From assembly GCA_028287455.1 (NCBI GenBank), contig JAQBPP010000085.1, positions 1-10,339 of the forward strand: 10,339 nucleotides of DNA, read 5' to 3'. This DNA is from Bacilli bacterium. Lineage in GTDB: Bacteria > Bacillota > Bacilli > Tumebacillales > JAQBPP01. The position numbers and the translations under genes were made by a program. Shown here in pieces: positions 6,755 to 10,339 of the stretch; positions within the stretch are counted from its first letter, which is position 1, and every line of letters starts with the position of its first letter. The notes beneath the pieces are model-generated. The model was not told where the DNA came from, made no database searches, and saw only the letters and a program-made list of their open reading frames with translations.

Positions 6755-6825
6755 GAAAAAACATTTGTTCCTTTCGACGCGACTTTTGCTTGCAACCGGA
6801 GCTAGAAAGGAACGAATGTTTTTTC
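6755..6825 (-). terminator. Long intrinsic terminator of the uxaBA operon
   Basis: A 21-base stem (6755-6775 with 6805-6825, all paired, one as a G-U wobble) encloses a 29-nt loop. It begins at the very next base after the uxaA stop codon. On the minus strand the descending arm ends in a six-U run, giving intrinsic termination. The stem is unusually long. Because its arms carry A6 and T6 runs it is close to symmetrical, so it could also stop plus-strand readthrough. Confidence 0.75.
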
Positions 6826-8325
6826 TTATAGAGTCACGCCATCTTTGAAAATAGCGATTTCTCGAAAGCCAAACTTTTCATTGTTGGTTGTTTGCTCGCC
6901 TGATGCTACCTGCAGCAGATACTGAATAAACTCCTGGCTCAACTCTTCCATCGGTTTACCCTCGATTAATTCACCGGCGTTAAAATCGATCCAGTTTTTC
7001 TTGCGACCGGCAAGCACGGAATTGGTCGCCACTTTGACCGTGGGAACAGGGCCACCAAACGGAGTGCCGCGCCCCGTAGTAAACAAAACAATGTGCGCAC
7101 CGCTGCCGGATAGTGCAGTAACAGACACCAGGTCGTTGCCAGGGGCTTGCAATAGATTCAGGCCCGGCTGGCTGACGCGCCCGCCATACGGCAGCACATT
7201 GACCACTGCGGCGTGTCCTGCTTTTTGTGTACAGCCCAAGGATTTTTCTTCCAATGTGCTGATGCCGCCTGCTTTATTGCCCGGTGACGGATTTTCATAA
7301 ACTTCTTGCCCATGAGAGATAAAATACTCTTTGAAATCATTAATTAAGTGAACAGTGTCTTCAAATACGGTTTGGTTTACGGCACGGTTCATCAGAATCG
7401 TTTCCGCCCCAAACATCTCGGGCACTTCAGTTAAAATGGTGCTGCCTCCTTGCTGGGTTAGCCAGTCAGAGAACGCACCCAACAGCGGATTGGCAGTAAT
7501 GCCGGAGAAACCATCAGATCCGCCGCATTTCAGGCCGACTTTTAATTTCGAAACGGGAACGGCCTGTCGTTTCATTTGTTCCGCATAATCGACCAATTGG
7601 CTGATCAGCTCAAGCCCTTCCTCGATCTCGTCACCCACTTCCTGCGCGCCCATAAACTTGACGCGATTTGGGTCAACATCACCGATGACTTCCTTAAACA
7701 ACGAAATTTGATTATTTTCGCAGCCCAGCCCGACAATCAGCACACCTGCCGCATTCGGATGATGCACGAGGCTTGCCAGCAGCTTCTGTGTATACTGCAA
7801 GTCATCTCCCAATTGCGAACAACCGTACGGATGGGAGAAGTGATAGACACCGTCAATCCCGCGGCCGCGGAACTGCTCATTGCCCATCCGCGCCAATGCT
7901 TCACAGGTTTTGTTAATGCACCCAACGGTGTTAATGATCCAGATCTCGTTGCGGATGCCAACATCGCCATTAGCCCGTACATACCCGTTGAACGTTAACT
8001 CTTGCTGCGGAGAAGCCGGTGGATGCTGCATTGATGCGACTGGCGCATAGGTATAATCCAGTTTTCCGTGCAGCCCGGACTTGACATTGTGCGTGTGCAC
8101 CCATTCGCCGGCCTCAATGGCCTGAGAGGCAATACCAATGGAGTACCCGAACTTAAACACATGCTCCCCTGCTGACAAGGGACGAACGGCGATCTTGTGT
8201 CCTGCAGAGACATCCTGTTGAACTGTTAATTCCTGTCCGTCAAGCAGGATGTTGGTTCCTGCGGCCACATCTTCATAAAGCACAATGACGGAATCCTGCT
8301 CGTTGATCTTGATAAAGCGGCTCAT
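6826..8325 (-). CDS. uxaA: Altronate dehydratase (UxaA)
   Basis: Dehydrates D-altronate to 2-keto-3-deoxy-D-gluconate in the cytoplasm, the last shared step of galacturonate breakdown before KDG kinase. It has 499 residues (E. coli UxaA about 495) and aligns along its whole length. An N-terminal SAF-type domain (about 1-90, FIKINEQDSVIVLYEDVAAG) is followed by the galactarate/altronate dehydratase domain with ANGDVGIRNE, SHPYGCSQLGDD, GLGCENNQ, CGGSDGFSGITANP, ENPSPGNKAGG and KSLGCTQKAG, then FREIAIFKDGVTL at the end. The Cys- and His-bearing motifs that bind the iron cofactor in this family are present. ATG 8325 is chosen over a longer in-frame opening because GGGGGA (8331-8336) precedes it by 5 nt and homology starts there. 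The start lies 1 nt after the uxaB stop and its ribosome site is inside uxaB, implying coupled translation. The stop codon abuts the terminator. Confidence 0.96.
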   Translation of the reverse strand: MSRFIKINEQDSVIVLYEDVAAGTNILLDGQELTVQQDVSAGHKIAVRPLSAGEHVFKFGYSIGIASQAIEAGEWVHTHNVKSGLHGKLDYTYAPVASMQHPPASPQQELTFNGYVRANGDVGIRNEIWIINTVGCINKTCEALARMGNEQFRGRGIDGVYHFSHPYGCSQLGDDLQYTQKLLASLVHHPNAAGVLIVGLGCENNQISLFKEVIGDVDPNRVKFMGAQEVGDEIEEGLELISQLVDYAEQMKRQAVPVSKLKVGLKCGGSDGFSGITANPLLGAFSDWLTQQGGSTILTEVPEMFGAETILMNRAVNQTVFEDTVHLINDFKEYFISHGQEVYENPSPGNKAGGISTLEEKSLGCTQKAGHAAVVNVLPYGGRVSQPGLNLLQAPGNDLVSVTALSGSGAHIVLFTTGRGTPFGGPVPTVKVATNSVLAGRKKNWIDFNAGELIEGKPMEELSQEFIQYLLQVASGEQTTNNEKFGFREIAIFKDGVTL

Positions 8326-8326
8326 T

Positions 8327-9826
8327 TTAATCCCCCAGTTCCTTTGCCAAAATCGCTTGCAGCTCTGCTGCCAACTGGTCCACCAAACGAGTTCTGAACA
8401 CCCCAAAACCAGTTCCGAGGGCGGGTTCGCCCCAGATTTCAGCCGAACCAAGTACCTGATCCACAAGTAGAGATACATTTTGTGTATGTTCGTACTCCGC
8501 CCATAGCGCTGCAAACTTAGTCAGCGCTTGCTCCGAGTCGTGCAGCGTAAAGTCTTCCCGATGCCCATTCATAGTACGGCTGCCGATCCATTCGTTGCCC
8601 GCCTTCTGACAGCGATAAAACCGGATCAGGTAAGCGAATGATTCCAACACGACTGCTGGCAGTTCCTGCTTCTGCTCCAGATATTCCACAAGTGTCGGGT
8701 AGATCCGGGTACGAAACTTGCTGGTGGTATTTAGAGCTATGTCCAGCAATTTGTGATCGATAAAAGGATTGCGAAATCTCTCCAGCGTGTCCTCGATATA
8801 CAACCTGGATTCCTCTTGAGAGAATGGCAGCACGATTGCCGCGATGTCCTCGAGGAATTCTTTTACCTTAGTGGATAATGCAGCATCTTCAATCGCGCCT
8901 CGCACAATGTTATGTCCGTTTAAGTAAGACATCGGCACCATAAACGTATGTGCACCGTTCAACAGACGTACCTTGCGCGTGGCAAATGGGGTAAGATCAT
9001 CGGTCCAGCGAACATTTAAACCAGCTTGCTGAAAAGGCAGCTTGTCCGCAAGTGCTTGATCCCCTTCAATCACCCACAAATGATAAGGCTCTGATGCTGT
9101 CAAGAATTGATCTTCATATCCTTGTTGTTGTTGGATCGCTTCCGCATCTGAGGGGTAACCGGTTACGATCCGGTCGACAAGAGAATTGACAAACCGATTG
9201 TTTTCGATCAGATACTGCTGAAACTCTGCTCCCAATCCCCAGTCCTTGGCATGGTGCAAGACGATCTCCTTCAAACGGTCGCCGTTTCGCTCAATCAGCT
9301 CACAAGGAAATAGGATCATCCCCTTGCCTGTGCCAAACGTTTGGAAACGTCGGTATAAAAACGCTGTGAGCTTGCCTGGAAAAGAATGAACCGGCGTAAC
9401 AGAATCGGCAGGACTGTACGATTCCTTTGTGTAGGTCAAGCCGGATTCGGTCGTATTTGAAAACATAAACTCAATGGCCGGGTTTTCCGCCAAGGCCAGA
9501 AATTGCGCCCATTCCGAAAACGGATCGATGGCCTGTGAAATGCTCGACACCACTTCAGTTTGCTGAACTGATTGGCCATTTTCCAGCCCTCGAATGAGCA
9601 GCGTGAACAGTCCTTCCTGCTCACGCAATGCGCGCAATTTGGCAGCCCCTTTGTCACGCGGTTGGGTGATAATGACGGAACCTTGAAACAATCCCTGTTC
9701 ATTGCAGCAATGGATCATCCAGTCCACAAAACCGCGAATAAAATTACCTTCTCCAACTTGCAAAGCCCTCGGCGGGAATGCGTAGTTTGGGGTCTTGATT
9801 GATCGATTCAATCGCGGCCTGCTCAT
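8327..9826 (-). CDS. uxaB: Tagaturonate reductase (UxaB, altronate oxidoreductase)
   Basis: NADH-dependent reduction of D-tagaturonate to D-altronate, the step immediately before UxaA. It has 499 residues (E. coli UxaB about 483) and belongs to the mannitol dehydrogenase superfamily. The N-terminal nucleotide-binding part contains VGEGNFIRGFVDW, matching FGEGNFLRAFVDW of E. coli, then FSNTTESGLTY, PCELIERNGD and SLVDRIVTGYP. The C-terminal domain starts near RKVRLLNGAHTFMVP, the catalytic-region signature of the superfamily, and continues with FRNPFIDHKLLDIALN and SKFRTRIYP. ATG 9826 is preferred over the longer in-frame opening to 9922 because AAGGAGG lies 9 nt upstream and the extra 32 residues match nothing in the family. 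It is first in the uxaB-uxaA unit and starts 61 nt after the lacI-type remnant, with which it was probably co-transcribed. Confidence 0.96.
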   Translation of the reverse strand: MSRPRLNRSIKTPNYAFPPRALQVGEGNFIRGFVDWMIHCCNEQGLFQGSVIITQPRDKGAAKLRALREQEGLFTLLIRGLENGQSVQQTEVVSSISQAIDPFSEWAQFLALAENPAIEFMFSNTTESGLTYTKESYSPADSVTPVHSFPGKLTAFLYRRFQTFGTGKGMILFPCELIERNGDRLKEIVLHHAKDWGLGAEFQQYLIENNRFVNSLVDRIVTGYPSDAEAIQQQQGYEDQFLTASEPYHLWVIEGDQALADKLPFQQAGLNVRWTDDLTPFATRKVRLLNGAHTFMVPMSYLNGHNIVRGAIEDAALSTKVKEFLEDIAAIVLPFSQEESRLYIEDTLERFRNPFIDHKLLDIALNTTSKFRTRIYPTLVEYLEQKQELPAVVLESFAYLIRFYRCQKAGNEWIGSRTMNGHREDFTLHDSEQALTKFAALWAEYEHTQNVSLLVDQVLGSAEIWGEPALGTGFGVFRTRLVDQLAAELQAILAKELGD

Positions 9827-9887
9827 CTGCGGCTGCCTCCTTAAGGCGTCCCGCTGAAATCGGAACTGCCTGTGATAACAACTCTGC

Positions 9888-10241
9888 TCAATCCCGAACC
9901 CTGGCAACCGATTTACGCTCATGAAGCACAGGTTGAATCAGCCTGGTGCCCGCTTCCAATTCCTGATCTTTTGTTAACTGGACAATCATCTCCGCAGATA
10001 ATCGTGCGATCTCCTGCAAAGAGGGTCCAACTGTGGTAATCGGCACTTCTACATGCGCCAGTTCAGGCAAATCATCATAGCCGATTAAAGAGAGGTCATC
10101 CGGCACTCGAATCCCACGTTCCAGGAAACCACGCAGCGCACCACGCGCCAGCAGATTGTTGCAGCTGATAAAGGCGGTCGGCGACCCGCTATGAAACGAA
10201 TAAGACTGTGCTGCCTGATAACCATCCTCCCAGGCCAATCC
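9888..10241 (-). pseudogene. 3' remnant of a LacI/GalR-family transcriptional regulator
   Basis: About 118 C-terminal residues of a LacI/GalR-type repressor remain. They cover EDGYQAAQ, PTAFISCNNLLARGALRGF, ERGIRVPDDLSLIGYDD, HVEVPITTVGPSLQEIARLSAEMI and the final HERKSVARV, which is the C-terminal lobe of the sugar-binding domain. The DNA-binding helix-turn-helix, hinge and N-terminal lobe (about 200 residues) are absent. Homology stops near 10230. The frame continues open to a TAG at 10305-10307, but the extra residues are the antisense of an acetyltransferase gene. A protein made from the TTG at 10295 or ATG at 10274 could not bind DNA through this family's HTH. Its place directly upstream of uxaB suggests the intact gene was the local hexuronate repressor (ExuR/UxuR-like). 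Truncation is either a genuine rearrangement or an assembly join. Confidence 0.75.
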
Positions 10242-10339
10242 TATGAACGATTGAATGAGTATTTCCCGGAACATGAGATGAAGGATCCTCGTCAATTGTC
10301 TGATCTAATTGAAAATCAGGATCTTTATCATAAAGAAGA
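10191..10339 (+). CDS. N-terminal part of a YjbC-like GNAT acetyltransferase, start displaced, continues beyond window
   Basis: From 10242 the plus strand reads YERLNEYFPEHEMK, then DPRQLSDLIENQDLYHKE, open to the right edge. From memory this matches the N-terminus of YjbC-like GNAT acetyltransferases of Bacillales (B. subtilis type: YEKLSEYFP..EMK). Only the first two to four residues of the family are missing. The acetyl-CoA-binding core would lie outside the window. Upstream, the same frame is open to ATG 10191, adding 17 residues that are antisense lacI sequence in exact codon register and look non-native (two adjacent Cys, no good ribosome site). The natural start therefore seems to have been lost where this gene joins the lacI remnant. 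The homology covers only about 32 codons, so confidence is moderate. Confidence 0.5.
   Translation, partial: MKRIRLCCLITILPGQSYERLNEYFPEHEMKDPRQLSDLIENQDLYHKE

Noticed and set aside
8326..8514. 63-residue N-terminal extension of uxaA
   Set aside because: The extension is the out-of-frame 3' end of uxaB; UxaA homology and a good ribosome site both point to ATG 8325.
9827..9922. 32-residue N-terminal extension of uxaB
   Set aside because: It overlaps the end of the lacI remnant, matches nothing in the family, and AAGGAGG precedes ATG 9826.
10242..10295. Intact small lacI-type gene starting at TTG 10295
   Set aside because: The added residues are antisense to a plausible GNAT reading frame and do not resemble the LacI fold; a remnant is the better description.

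Overview
The window looks like chromosome from a Gram-positive, spore-former-type Firmicute (Bacillales). The evidence is an SLH-anchored S-layer-type protein, strong GGAGG-like ribosome binding sites, TTG start usage and a YjbC-like GNAT fragment. Alicyclobacillaceae- or Paenibacillaceae-like lineages would fit, but I cannot fix the genus from sequence alone. Base composition is moderate throughout, and I see no insertion sequence, CRISPR array, tRNA or rRNA.

Layout. Positions 1-2959 (minus) hold the first ~986 codons of a large secreted surface protein: signal peptide, three SLH domains, then a chain of about seven bacterial Ig-like domains running off the left edge. A ~209-bp divergent intergenic region (2960-3168) carries the promoters. 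A plus-strand pair follows: yedE (3169-4419), a YeeE/YedE-family membrane transporter, and yedF (4466-4705), a TusA/SirA-family sulfur-carrier-like protein. A lone VOC-fold gene (4916-5299, plus) is next, closed by a bidirectional terminator. The rest reads on the minus strand. A Gfo/Idh/MocA oxidoreductase (5362-6672) stands alone. The hexuronate genes uxaB (8327-9826) and uxaA (6826-8325) are packed one nucleotide apart and end in a very long terminator hairpin. Upstream of uxaB lies the 3' part of a lacI-type regulator.

The most notable locus is yedF. Its reading frame is interrupted by one TGA (4514-4516) exactly where the family has the invariant Cys of its CPxP motif, and the frame stays open and homologous for 62 more codons to a TAA. 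A 9-bp hairpin, and an alternative one with a G-containing loop, lie directly downstream. The simplest reading is a selenocysteine codon (UPYP motif) with a bacterial SECIS. The neighbouring YedE family has been linked to selenium as well as sulfur metabolism. The selenocysteine machinery is not in the window, so a nonsense mutation or sequencing error remains possible.

The second notable point is the right edge. The lacI-type gene is cut in the middle of its sugar-binding domain near 10230-10242, and the bases beyond encode, on the opposite strand, the N-terminal part of a YjbC-like GNAT acetyltransferase missing only its first few residues. This is a rearrangement junction or an assembly join.

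How the genes work together: UxaB reduces tagaturonate to altronate and UxaA dehydrates altronate to 2-keto-3-deoxygluconate, two consecutive steps of galacturonate breakdown that the lacI-type gene probably once controlled. YedE would import a sulfur or selenium species and YedF would handle it in the cytoplasm. The surface protein, VOC protein and Gfo/Idh oxidoreductase appear to be independent units.
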